Below, in pieces: positions 50,185 through 62,300 of a stretch of DNA of 64,000 nucleotides. Made by a program: the position numbers and the translations under genes. The notes beneath the pieces were generated by a model that was not told the origin of the DNA, made no database searches, and worked only from the letters and a program-made list of their open reading frames with translations. The stretch is from Intoshia linei (Eukaryota > Orthonectida > Rhopaluridae). The stretch lies in the NCBI GenBank assembly GCA_001642005.1, contig LWCA01000048.1, positions 1 to 64,000 of the forward strand, written 5' to 3'. Within the stretch, counting starts at the first letter, position 1, and every line of letters starts with the position of its first letter.

Positions 50185-50930
50185 CAGTATTCTCTCTATA
50201 ACTCGCCATTCTTGGGATTTCGAAAAAGTTGGCGAGATTGAAAAAATAAAACTATAGAAACAATACGATAAAATTAAAGATCTTAATCAATAAATACAAA
50301 TAAATGAATAATAATTTATTACTATGATACTTTTTTGAAGTAGTTACGTATTCTCTATTAGAAGTTATATGATCATTTAGAGATTGTATTAATTGAATAT
50401 CAATTATATTCCATTCCTCCTTCTCATACAAAAATTTTTCTACAATTTGGAGTGAATGTTTAAATTCATTTGGAGTTTTTTAATAACCGATGTATCGATA
50501 ATAATCTTATAATTTTCAAATTGTTCGTCTAAACCAGAGTCTATGTTTACCGTAGAACATTCACTCATTATTTCATCGTTTTCAGTCATTGTATATAAAT
50601 TTTTCTTCCGTGATGTGGTCATGAATATTTAACGACTTTACATAACATTTGTAATCAGGTATTTTTTCATAATTTACATGCCCATTCTGATTATGTAAAT
50701 GTTTAAAACAATTCAAAATTGTTGATTACGTTACTTTATTCCAGGATAGATCAGCAAATATAATGGTATCTCTTAAGGTTAATTTTTTATAAGCATCATA
50801 TACAGATTCCCCTTTTTCAACCTTATTCAAAATAAATGATAATTTGGAATTAAAATATTTTTTTAAACTTTTAATTTTATTTAAAATTTATGGCGAAATA
50901 GTAAATTGGCGAGTTATAGAGAGAATACTG
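50185..50930 (-). pseudogene. pogo/Tigger DNA transposon with decayed transposase 3' end
   Basis: The terminal inverted repeats CAGTATTCTCTCTATAACTCGCC and GGCGAGTTATAGAGAGAATACTG are nearly perfect and flanked by TA. On the minus strand (about 50850-50570) the interior reads LRDTIIFADLSWNKVT-STILNCFKH. This matches the conserved end of pogo/Tigger DDE transposases (DAI..I..AW..V...TI.NCWRKAGF). Stops break the frame and the catalytic core is gone. It cannot be autonomous. Confidence 0.8.
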
Positions 50931-51195
50931 TATATAATTGAGTTTTTTTAATTTAGAGTAACGCACACACATTCAATTTTATATAAGTAAATGATTAAAC
51001 CATTTTACTACATGTATTAATACCCGTAAATCCGTCTCCTAGTTTTCTTGTTCGATTTGATACCACCTCGTGACTAATTTATGCGTTATTTAGACTAAAT
51101 TTTAGTAACATGTCGTTATTACACCGCAATTATAAATTAAATTTTAATATGAATGCATATAAATAAACATTACTATAGTAAATGCGTATAAATAC

Positions 51196-53823
51196 ATGGA
51201 AGATTTATTAAAAATTGTGAATGAAAAAACGAAAGAATTGAAAAAAATTAAAAAATCAGTAAATATAAATGTATATTACTTTAAAAAATATATAAGGAAT
51301 ACGGTGCCAAGACAGTTAGATTATCAAATCTTAAGGTAGAAAAATAAACCAACAAATGTAAACTGGTTAATTTTTATAGAGAAAGGCAGAAGAAAATGAA
51401 ATAAAAGAAAAATCCCACGGAAAGTACGATAATTATAAAAAAGATAAAAATTCGACTGATCAAATAATTGGCAAAGTACCTGGACCCAGAGAAGTAATAA
51501 ATTGATTGATAAATTTAATTGGTTAGTTATATTTACGACTTCGTGAAAGGGATGAACCTATAATTTTATTTGGAGAAACAAGTCGAGAAAGTTATCAGAG
51601 ATTGTTAAATTTGGAAAGTAAAAATAGCGATAATATTGGTGTAATTTATTTATAAATTTTTTATAAAAATTTGTAGGGTTATTCAAATGACATGAGAAAG
51701 GCTATGCAACAGGTAAGTGAACAAAATATGCAAACGTTATTGGGTACTAAACCAGATGACTCGTTCAATGAAAGTATTTCTGTTGATAAAGTAACAAAAA
51801 ATCAATTTCTCATTGAGGCTGAATCTGTAAAAATATCAGATATCCAGGTAATTTTAATTTATCAAACTAAAATTTTGAGTAAATTATAATATTGTACATT
51901 TAGAAAATCATATCTTCTCCTAATATAAATAAGGTGAAGCGCAATGAGGCAATTTATCTATTTTGTTTAGTAATTATTTCAAAGTTATGGTTTATCAATG
52001 ATAAATTATCATAGTCTGATATCTACTATTGTAGGGAATATCTAGGTCCAAATTACATGAGATGTTTATAAATAACCTTTAAAAAAACTGCATATACCAA
52101 AAAATTAATTTAAAACTTTATAACTCTTCCGCACATACCCAACGGTCGTCAATTAAAATATATTTCGTATACGCGTATCCATTTCAGGGCTCTAATTATA
52201 ATTCTTATTTCTTTTATTTTATTATATTTGTAGTATATTATAAAATTATGGGACCAAAGTCTTATCAAACAAGAAAATTTAAAACAAGACACATTTACTG
52301 AAGAAAAAGATGTTCGAATCAATAGGATTTTATTTAGACAAACATTTACATATATTGAACCGTTGCTCAGAATGCTTAAAAATAGAGTTTGCATTTTGGG
52401 AATAATAAAATCATGATTTATTTCAGTGTACTGTGATACATGGCTGTTTGAGCCACCCAGGATCTTGGAGAGTTATGAGTAGGCCCTATAAAAAATTTTT
52501 AAGAAATGGGACATCTATACATTGCTAAATCGGTCGTTCATTATTTAAAAATTAAAAATAATCGTTGGAAATTGCATAGAACATTTTATTATACGATAAT
52601 TTTGATATACTGAAAAAATTAAAAAAGTGAGCTCTTCAATGAGGAGTCCTTATGATTGTAGGACCGGGCCATATGACCCCTAGGCACTCTCCACGACCCT
52701 GGAGCTATCCTAGTACAATTTATATTGTGAATGGATATATTCGATAAAATTGATGATTTAATAAATTGTTTTTGACAGTTATTATTCAATAATCACTGAT
52801 GTAAATTTAATTTTTGTACTTTAATGCTCGAAGTAAAATAGTTTAAATACTTTTTAAGGTGTTCTGTGGATTTAAAAACCTTCATGAGCAATTTATCGAC
52901 CAGTGGTTACGACTAAACCACTGATTTAATTGATTGATTGAAAAATAAAAATATATCCAATTTTTAGAACACACCAACTGATATATGCGAATCTTTATTT
53001 GAGATTATTTTTAATTGCGTAAATAGAGACTATATTAAGGTGATTTTTTAAATTTATATCCAACGTCAATGTGAGCGTTACTAAATTATTTGTGAATCGA
53101 CAAACAAGCAGTGAATAGATCTGATTTAGTCCAGGAAATACGATATTTAGCATTTTGACCCTATTATCCCCATGTATATTTTACAGATAGACTCATTGAT
53201 GATGTTTGATTTGAACGGGCGGTATCGTCGAAAATTTAAACCAATGGTTCCCGATTCAAATAGTGTACAGATCACATTTTAAAATATTTATGAAAAAATT
53301 AAAGGTTTTTTCTTAACCCGATTTGGTGAAATCGTGTTTTTACTAAAAATATTGGAAAAAGGAGATTTTCCCCTTAAAGGTTGGTAAAATGGTATTTTTA
53401 TTTTCTGGTTCGATTAAGTGGAATTTTTGTCAATTATTTGTTGAAAAGTTTTATATTGCTGGTACCGGTGCCAGCAAAATGTTACTGTTACCAGCATTTG
53501 TTAAATTGTTATCCAGCTCGTATAAATTAATTTTATATAAGGCTTACGATTCATACGTTCAAATGGCAATCGGTAATGCTCCGTGGCCTATTGGAGTCAC
53601 TATGGTTGGCATACACGCTAGAAAAGGCAGAGAAAAAATTAATGCCAGAAATGTGGCTCACGTGTTGAACAATGAACAACAAAGAAAATACATTCAAGTA
53701 TAGTCAATTATTAAATGTTAGCTATACCTTTTTTAGGCTCTTAAAAGATTAATGACAAAATGTCAACATTTTATGCCAACCGATCCCTCCAAAAGCAATG
53801 AATATCATTCAACTGTACAATAA
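51196..53823 (+). CDS. PRPF18: pre-mRNA splicing factor 18
   Basis: Ten exons (51196-51258, 51297-51335, 51380-51493, 51527-51640, 51677-51847, 51904-51933, 52234-52386, 52968-53039, 53542-53697, 53737-53823) give 332 residues (human 342). After a charged coiled N-terminus comes the PRP4-like motif [16 protein letters not shown] at about 76-91, then the Prp18 helical domain ([24 protein letters not shown]). The nearly invariant loop [29 protein letters not shown] and the end [30 protein letters not shown] follow. PRP18 acts in the second catalytic step with SLU7, in the U5 snRNP. A protein that helps choose 3' splice sites is of interest in a genome with 33-40-nt introns. Exon 6 is 30 nt. Intron 7 carries a 246-bp MITE and intron 8 an inverted minisatellite copy. 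Confidence 0.95.
52457..52702. mobile_element. MITE with CCAGGATCTTGGAGAGT inverted ends
   Basis: Left end CCAGGATCTTGGAGAGTTATG, right end complement CCAGGGTCGTGGAGAGTGCC; the ends pair over about 17 positions. Related, incomplete sequence (GTAGACCCTCATGATTGTACG, GGGCTATATGCC, CTCTCTATGACCC) is seen at 5150-5215, and the complement at about 17440-17510. It lies in PRPF18 intron 7. Confidence 0.65.
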
Positions 53824-53842
53824 ATGTAAATATATTTATTAA

Positions 53843-54043
53843 TTAATAAACTTCTAAATTATTAAAATTTGGAATTTTATTTTGTAAATCTGTCATTTTC
53901 AACACACGTGTTAAAAATGGAGGAGCCACATAAAATATAAATCTAGGGTGTATAATAATTTTTGGAAAGGAAAAATTAAAAAAAATTTCTGTATTCAGTA
54001 CAATCTGTTTATAATAAGAGCCGCGGATAAAATCAAATATCAA
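53843..54043 (-). CDS. possible small protein or terminal exon, unknown
   Basis: The minus-strand frame ends ...KIIIHPRFIFYVAPPFLTRVLKMTDLQNKIPNFNNLEVY and stops 19 nt from the PRPF18 stop. It could be a last exon beginning at an acceptor ATACAG at about 53999. The mixed composition (PRFIFYVAPPFL, MTDLQNKIPN) looks more coding than its surroundings, and tight tail-to-tail spacing is seen elsewhere here. I find no matching family and no upstream exon. Confidence 0.35.
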   Translation of the reverse strand: MIFDFIRGSYYKQIVLNTEIFFNFSFPKIIIHPRFIFYVAPPFLTRVLKMTDLQNKIPNFNNLEVY

Positions 54044-54462
54044 ACGGACGTGTCAAAAGGTTGATAACCATTGACGTATAAATAATTTCAGCAAAAATTG
54101 AGTAAATTAATTAAATAGTCAATACATTTGTAGTATTTGATAATTCATTTTTATTTTCAAATACGAAGAGTCGATCGTTTCATCTGAATAAAAATGGACT
54201 GTTTTGAATTGGAAAGTCGTATCGAATATACCATAGCTTTCTTAATATGGGCGTCGAATATTTAATTTATCTCAGTAAGCCGCCTTCTCATAATCTTAAA
54301 TTAAGGAATAATTATAAAAATAATATCTTGGTATAATTTAGTAGTAATAAAAATTTTAAATTTTAATTTTGCTTAACATAAAGATAAAACGATATTAATT
54401 AAATAAATAGCCCTACACCTATGTATGTATTAAATATATTATTTACAAGTGTTTAATGATAA

Positions 54463-55289
54463 TTATAAGCTTACAAAGTTTTCTATATTTCCGTGAACTC
54501 GTATTCGGTAAATACACATCCTGTGACTACCATAATTTTCAATAAATTCAATTTTAATGAATTGTGCCATACTAGGAGTCTAAATTGTAATTATACTTTA
54601 AAATTCAACAAAATTACATAAACAGGAAATAATTGTATTTCGGAACAATTAATTTCATAATGAAATGATCCAATTTTTATATAATCATCAATGTAATTGA
54701 GTTTACTCTAAAATGCAAAAAGTATAACAATGTAATGTATTAATTACGTAAACGTATCCAAATTTTGGAGCAGTAGTGCGATTATTTTGTCTGACAAGTA
54801 ATTTTGAACTGTGTTCAATACTGATACTCACCACCTCAACTTTTTCAGAAATGGAAATTTCAACAAAAGCATCTTTAGCAACAGTAATCCAACAATTTCC
54901 CGGCTCGACTTTATTCTATAAACGAAATTATACAAATAAAAGCATATAAACATTTAATATTAGAGACGGTGGTTTTTTTGAACAAAAACTTTTACTACTA
55001 TCTATTATGTTTCCACCTATAATAAATTTATCAAACATAAATTTAAAATAACCTCTTGATTTTAAAGCGTAATCAGGCATTCCCAAGTCATGTTTAAAAT
55101 TGATGTATACGTCGTTGTTACATATTGTTGAATATTCAGAAATTTCATAAGTCTAAAAAAATAAACAAGCTGTTGATAGTTTTTACATTTCTTTGATGTA
55201 AAAAGTCCGACAATGTTATATTTTGAATATTTTGGCGATTAGATAATATATATAACAATATAAATAAAAATATAACAAAATATTTGAAC
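54463..55289 (-). CDS. short SUN-domain protein
   Basis: Exons 55289-55187, 55152-54952, 54915-54754 and 54579-54463 join in phase. A membrane span (FVIFLFILLYIL) and a short linker lead to the SUN domain: DLGMPDYALKSRGYF, PPSLILNNKVEPGNCW (the invariant PGNCW), SISIEHSSK, SMAQFIKIEFIENYGSHRMCIYRIRVHG. SUN proteins sit in the inner nuclear membrane and hold KASH proteins across the envelope. Here there is almost no coiled coil between membrane and SUN domain, as in short sperm-type SUN proteins (SPAG4/SUN3/SUN5). The loop between PDYALKS and PPSLILN is shorter than usual and I do not see the typical ETYETK motif; TYEISE lies before the domain instead. The first exon is unresolved: the sequence allows an ATG split AT|G by an intron at 55290. 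Confidence 0.85.
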
Positions 55290-56217
55290 CTAAAAATTAA
55301 ATGCAAATTTTAAAATATTTTAAAAATACTTATAAAACATTATTTGTCCGAGTTGATGTATACTAATGACTACAATATATGGGGTACTACCTATTTTCTT
55401 AATTACTAAATATATACTGTATATAACAATATTATAAAGTATATAGGGTCTTTCCACCTTTTAAAAATTGGACAGCCAACTTTTAGAATTATCAAAAATT
55501 TAAATTTAACGCCAACATTGTCAGAATTACACCGGGACATGAAAAATATAATATGGATGTAAATTTAATTTTTTAGTTAAAACTAAATAACCGTTTAGTT
55601 TAAAATTAAGCATGATGGTTGTAGGACCCTAGCCATTATTACACGGTGCTGTTAATAGCCAAACTGCTTATTTTAAGTTACAAAATCGGAAATTGTCACT
55701 CACAAACTTCAATCTGTATTTAGAAAGCCGTAATTGTGTCATATTTATGCAACCACAATCAACAAATCCCTACATTCGCCATATCTTGAAGGGTGGAATG
55801 ACAGACATAACAAATAATTTAAATTTTTACAATTTGTTAAAAATAACATTACCATTATTTTGCATCTTGGTTTTGATTATGTTCTAAAATTTGTTTTATA
55901 TTAAATTAATACTAAAAAATAAAATTGAACAATGACATTATTAATTAATTTACGAAAATAAAAATACAGTATTGAATACTGTAAATTTTATTTTATGACC
56001 TATTAATAAAATCTTTGAATCGGTTACTCTTTAAAATTCAAAATAAAGAACACCATAATTCACAAATGCCTGATTTTCTAAATGCACATTAGAGATTTGA
56101 GATCGTAGATTCAACTTTATAAACATTGTAATAAAGTGTCATATAATTCTATTGACTAAATTGATAGTTAAAATTTACAAATTGAAAAATAATGAATATG
56201 ACATATTTTTATGTGAA

Positions 56218-56257
56218 GGCCGCACCTGGCAATAAGACCGTACGTTCTCCACCCCTG
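56218..56257. repeat. hAT-like terminus
   Basis: GGCCGCACCTGGCAATAAGA followed by CGTTCTCCACCCCTG reads inward from the right as CAGGGGTGGAGAACG. It is the opposite orientation of the CAGGGGTG ends at 16644 and 44282. Confidence 0.45.
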
Positions 56258-57107
56258 GACTAGACTGAATAAGAAAACAAGATAAACTGTTTACAAATCA
56301 GAGGAACTAAAGTTATAAGAAAACGTATTGCACAACAATCTATTAATCAAAAAAATTATAAAAATGATGTAGATAATACAATATTAAAATAATACAATGT
56401 AACTTGCTATGTGTCTCACACAGATACCCAAAACGAAACAAATATTATTTTTCAAAAAAAATACATGGATATTAAGTCATAATTCACCATTATTTTAACT
56501 GAGTTTTGTTTAAGAAAAAGGTAAATATGAATCACAAATCTAGTTTAAATTATACCCTTTAAAAAAAAGTTGTGATTAATAAAAAACGACTTTTTGAATA
56601 TAATATTGAATAGAGAATTTACTATTTCGGTTATTTCTTTTAGGTAGTGGTTGGTTTTAATTTGTTCCATCTTTTTATTTATTAACATTGATTTGCAAAT
56701 ATTTCAGTTATATGATACTTTTCGAATTAATTTATTTTAATATTTTGTATTTCAATTTAAAAACATTGCATTAAACTTTATTAATTAATTTATGTACATT
56801 CAATATTCTGATTGTCAATAATTAATTAATTGCGTATAAATAATTGTTGTGTCGCAAAACAGCGACATTTAAGAATTTACTCAAAAATTTATGATCTCTT
56901 TTTCCTCTACTCTTCCTTAGTACTTTTCTATCAACCAAATTTCAGCGGCATCCACTGTATTGAAGCTTATTAACAATATACGTAAAATAATAATGGACTT
57001 CTAGTTAAATCCAACCATTTTTACTAAAAATCAAAATTTACCCACTCTAAACAAATCCAATTTTATCGAATTGTAGATCCTTACTAAGGATCTACTATAT
57101 ACTAAAA

Positions 57108-57980
57108 TCCTCACTTATATAATATGCTATAATATAATATATATTTGTTGGTGTGTGTGTGTTACCATTTATGTCAATAACTACTAGTATTAAAATTTTA
57201 TAAAGTCCACATTTCAATAACGGTTTTTCTGGGGTTGTTGGCAAAATTTCAACCTCCCAACCTCACATTTTTCAGGTCAAAAAGCCCAATTATCCTTTTT
57301 TTTTAAAAATCAAACGAGTTAAAGAATTTTAAAAAATATATACTCTGATACGGATTTTAAAATCATAAATATTATTATAAATTTAAACTTAAAAAAAATA
57401 TATATTCAGGGCCAAAACCACAAATTACTCTTTTTTTTATGAAAACAGCCCTAGAATTTAAAAAAATTACAAGTGATACAGTTGTATCCTGTTAACAAAC
57501 ACAAAAAATTTCAATTTGAATAAGTGACGCCTTCATGGTCAAAAAAGCATTTTAATATTCATATATTTCTTTTCCGAAATATTTTATTAAAACAAAAAAT
57601 GAGAAATAATTAACGTGTAACGATTGGCAGATAAGAACTCTGATAAGTTCATCTTATATAAAAAGACGTCAAACCTCGATTCGAACCTAGTCACGAAAAA
57701 TACAATTACATGACTATAACCACTCTACTAGTTAAACATCAGAAGTGAGTTATAACAAAAGTATATATTCAAATCTCGATTAGTATGATAGCGATATGTC
57801 ACTACGTAACGGTCCGAAAATTAAAAAAATAAGATTATTCTGATAAGCTTATTCCAGTTAATATAAATACAATATTTCAACCTCGGAAATCAACGTATTC
57901 CCGGTGAAAAATAATTTTTAATATATTATAACCCAATATTTTTCAAATATTTCGATTAAAATAAAAATTTAAAAATCAAT
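57108..57980 (+). mobile_element. Helitron-like family, copy C, split by a SINE
   Basis: Starts TCCTCACTTATATAATATG after a host A, followed by GTGTGTGTGTGTTACC, TTTCAACCTCCCAACC, CATGGTCAAAAAAGCA, and resumes after the insertion with GGTCCGAAAATTAAAAAAA and GTATTCCCGGTGAAAAATAA. The 3' CTAG end is missing. Confidence 0.65.
57619..57808 (-). mobile_element. tRNA-derived SINE-like insertion
   Basis: About 190 bp interrupts the Helitron copy exactly between AATTAAC and GGTCCG, which are contiguous in the other copies. TAACG appears on both sides and may be the target duplication. On the minus strand it has a Pol III A box (TAGTAGAGTGG, 57730-57720) and a B box (GGTTCGAATC, 57687-57678) 32 nt apart, as in tRNA-derived SINEs. 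The T-stem does not pair well, so it is not a functional tRNA. Confidence 0.65.
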
Positions 57981-58107
57981 TTTTTTGTTTTATTTGAAAC
58001 TTGACATTTTGGTCATTTATCTGTAGAGTAAGACGTAAATCTAAAAAATACATATCTCGTGTATAATAATATATCCTGCATTGTTACGTTAATCTGTACT
58101 GTATACT

Positions 58108-58190
58108 GTACGACTTATCCATGAGATGTGTACATTCTACGACTTGCCCGTGGAATGTGTACATTTCACAGTTGTACACATTCTATGCAA
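58108..58190 (+). repeat. 30-bp imperfect tandem repeat plus inverted copy
   Basis: TACGACTTATCCATGAGATG TGTACATTC and TACGACTTGCCCGTGGAATG TGTACATTTC are adjacent copies. They are followed by GTTGTACACATTCTATGC, which is complementary to the GAATGTGTACA part, so the segment can fold. Confidence 0.6.
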
Positions 58191-59373
58191 CATATATAAC
58201 CGTGTTAATTTATTTCTGTGATACATTAAATGTGCTATAATTATGAAACTACAGGCGTTAAAAGGAGATTTTAATATAGTTATTAAGTTGAATCTTAAGT
58301 TGAAATTATCAAGTTGAATTTTTGAAGGTCAATTTGACGAAGAAATTTGATAATTAAAAAAGTTAAAAATCACTGATATTAATTACATTGTATTAAATTT
58401 GTACGGTTCAGCGTATTAGTGTTTTTTGGCAGTTCAATCGCTCAATTTCTCAAAATTTGGGCTAAGTCTTACATATATTGTATATGTTGCATAAACTGAG
58501 CAAATGTAAACCTTAGATTTCAAACATAAACGTGTCATATATTAATATTACTATGAAAAATTATGTCGATTATTGTATATTCTCATATTTTGAATAATTG
58601 TGTTTAAAAATTAATGTGATTATTATTTAACACTGAAGTCCAATGTACAATTTTAAAATATTTAAAGTAATATAAAAAATTACCCGTTTTATCCAAATTT
58701 TACAATTAATTTTGTTATCCTTATCTATTATAAATTGCGCCGCATTATGTATTTATGAATAGAGTATGTATCATGGTAATCTATGGCGCAAAAATTTGCA
58801 ATTCAAAGTTTGAATTTCAAACAGGTAATATTGATAATAAACATGGTTCTTGAAATATTTAACTACAAAATGGGCACTGCCATTGTGCAGTTCTCAACGA
58901 TTTTTTAGCAACATGGGTTAATCAACAGATAACTTGACAAATTACTGTACCTACTAAACGCAAGACGATTACACACTGTATTATACAATGTACAGTGACA
59001 CTTGTGGACAGAATTACAGAATATAGAAATGGTATTTTTCATTAAATTTATGGGGCAAATTTCTTTCATTGGTTCAATTTTAATGAAAGTAAAATTTATT
59101 TTTGGAACAGGACCATTTGTTTGTAAATGATACGATTCCAAATATGTCCAACAAACCATTTTAAAAATTTATGTATGCCTTATCTGTTTACTTAAAAGTT
59201 TATTTAAATATATTAATCTAAAATGAAATCAGACTGCAAAGAAGATACATCAAGTACCAATTCTGAGAGTACGTATCTATATCAAAGATATATGAAAAGA
59301 ATATTCCCTTGTGACTATAAAAAGGAACAATTGTAATCTGAAAAATTAATATCAAATGAAAAAATAATTAAAA

Positions 59374-62300
59374 ATGAATAAATTTAGAAATCTTAATGTC
59401 AAATTTATAAAACGTTTATGTTTAGCATTTCGTTTAGTGATGAACAGGAGAATAATGTTTATTATTGTTGCTTGTATAATTGTTGGATTCTATTGTAATT
59501 TTAAAGCATTTACTTTTTTATACATCAATGTCTTCTAGCTGAAGGAGTTCAGTATTTTGCTGGTAAATTATCAAGTCAATTTTATCAACTTTTACTTGAA
59601 CGTGAACCTGCTCGAAATTTTGTGTTACTCGTTTTAAAGGGACTGTTTATTGTCATAATTACTGCTTTTGTATTATTATTTTTTTATAAATATAATTTAT
59701 ACTTTAAAAAAAGACAATATCAGTTAAAGACGCTTTAAAGAGTGTACTCCACATTTATATAAGAAATGACCTTACCCAAAAGATACAAGACAAATATTTA
59801 ACCAACAAATCTATTTATTTAATAAATTCTCAATTAATTAATCATGAAATTGATAACCCGTAATTTTAAAAATTAATATATTAAAATTTTATAGGGATGA
59901 ACGAATTACTAAAGAAATTAATAATGCAGCAGAAACTATTTCCTCATTAATTCCAATTTTTATTATTCAACCATTTTCAATTGTATATTATGCATACATT
60001 AATACTATGAGGTATTTAATTTACAATAATCATTTTTAAAAATATTGATTTATATTGTATCGATAATTTAACATACTTTATTATATACTAGATTGACTGT
60101 TATGTACTACGTACAAACAGCACCTAGCTCTGCAGAAGGAACATTTTTATTATTATTCTACCAAAAAAATCAATTCATGTTGAAAATCTAACTTAAAAAT
60201 CCTACTATTTATTATTATCAATCCTTTAAAGGAGTGGTTCCCAAACTTGTTTCAGATGGAATCGTCATATCACATTACTTTTTTTTTTAAAGTGAATTAT
60301 TTTATCTTAATTTTTTGTTTGTTAACATTTGCGTAAAGAATTTTTAAAACAATTGTTATCCCATTTTTTTAATTTATTAGACAGAATGTGTGTATAATAT
60401 TAAAAATAAAGTAAAAACAGTCCAATCCTAAAAATTGTCATAAATTCTAGAAAAAATATAATTATAAAAACCTATTTTGTCATTTTCAAAATGATGATAT
60501 ATATTTAGTAACAATTGCATAAATACTTAAAAATACCAATTATGTATCAATAATTAACGGAATCTTCACTTTATAAATATATTTTATTCGAATTTTACCA
60601 ATATTGCAAAGGATTGTAATAAATACAAAAATGATAATAACAAAGATGTATTACTTTTAGTAATCGTTGTTGTAGTTTTAATTTAAATTTTATATAAAGT
60701 GTTTTGAAAATGAGAATTTGAAATTTAAAAATTGTGTAGCAATGACGTTCAATGCACATTTGTTTTGAAATTGTAAGATCAATATTTACATTTTCAATTT
60801 TTATTTTAATCGAAATATTTGAAAAATATTGGTTGAATATATTATAAAATTATTTTATACCGGGAATGCGTATATTTTTGGGGTTGAAATTTTGTATTTA
60901 TATCAACTAGAATAAGCTCTATCAGAATAATCTCTTTTTTTTTTAATTTTCGGATTGTTAATTATTTCACATTTTTTGTTTTATTAAAATGTTTCGGAAA
61001 AAAATATATGAATACTAAAATGCTTTTTTGACCGTGAAGGCGTCACTTATTCAGATTTAAATTTATCTTACTAAAACCCACAAAAAACTGTAATATAAAT
61101 GTGGACTTTAAAAGATTCTAATACTGGTAGTTATTGAAATAAATGATAACACACACAGACAAACAAAGCATATTATATAAGTAAGGATTATATACATTTT
61201 AAAATTAGCAACGGAATCGTAATAACTTCAATTATTTTCTGTTACTCAGTCGTATGTTTACTTTTATCAAAATGGATGATGAACTCAATTTCAATATATA
61301 CCAATAAATATGAAAAAGAAGAATCCATATTTAGGTATATTCAAAATTTTTTTAATTTATTTCATTTGACATTTCAATTTTATATGCTATTTTATAATTT
61401 AATTTGTATTTGTACAATAAGTATTATTCGCATATATTCATATTATTATGTGCATTATTATTAAATTTCAAATTAATTTTAGAAATGATCACATGAATGT
61501 AAAAAGTCGGTTTGAGCAAATTGTTTTTTTACGTGGTTCATGCAGAGAACTTGATATTTGCAATACTTCGTTAAATGCAGTTTTATACAGACAGGAATCG
61601 CTAAAACTTAGAATGTTTTTATTGTTTTGTAATTTATTTATACCTCCATATACATGTATATTAATATTTATACATAGTGTATATATTATATATTATAATA
61701 TATTATATTATCTTATATTATATATTTATAATATACCTTTATATATTAAATAATAATTTTTAATAAAATTTCAACTAAATGATTTAACATAATTAATGTT
61801 TAAATTAATAATATTACATTTGTTAACCTCTTTTATAATTAGTTTGTATATCTTGTTATTAATTTACATTTTTATATAGGGTTCAACACGACGTGTTCAT
61901 ATATTGGGAGTTTACTCAATTACATAATTATTGGCTACTCAATATATGGTTTAAATATGTACAGCAATGTGTCAAATAGTAAAATCGCTTCTGATATTAG
62001 CTATGTAATGTATTATAAAATATGATTAATTGTATTCATAATTGAGTCAGTGTAACCCAAATCTTTTTGCGGCAGAATTTTGAATATATAGATCCCATGA
62101 ACGATAAAATAAATCATAAATTGTAAATGCGGTGAATATTGAAGTTTCATTTGATTCACGATATTACTCTGCAACCAATAGAAATCAAAATTTGCATGGA
62201 CCCAAATAGGTTCCTTATACACAGGGGTTCGTAAGGGACGAATTAGATACCCTGACGTAAATATTACTTACTATTTAGCTATCATTCATGCTTTTGATGC

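Larger units (their letters stand above)
49498..51195. other. intergenic with short ORFs and a pogo relic
   Basis: It contains a 49-codon membrane ORF (49636-49785), an open frame lacking a start (about 49831-50207) and the decayed pogo/Tigger element at 50185-50930. The rest shows no structure I can name. Confidence 0.4.
55290..59373. other. intergenic, 4 kb, Helitron with SINE and other repeats
   Basis: Contents: a possible 45-residue tail-anchored ORF at 55749-55887 (MQPQSTNPYIRHILKGG, then a hydrophobic end; weak), a hAT-like end at 56218-56257, the Helitron copy at 57108-57980 with a nested SINE, and a short tandem repeat at 58108-58190. I find no convincing gene. A minus-strand frame at 58905-59159 and a 38-codon plus-strand ORF at 59223 have no recognisable features. 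Confidence 0.4.

Noticed and set aside
53389-53541. First part of an open frame continuing into the PRPF18 exon
   Set aside because: Only 53542 onward is homologous to PRP18. The preceding part is intron with an inverted minisatellite copy and ends at an acceptor ATATAAG.
57678-57730. tRNA gene
   Set aside because: A and B boxes are present, but the T-stem has mismatches and no cloverleaf closes, so it is a tRNA-derived SINE.
61448-61753. 101-codon open frame
   Set aside because: Only 61483-61628 is an ABCD4 exon. The rest is intron at both sides.
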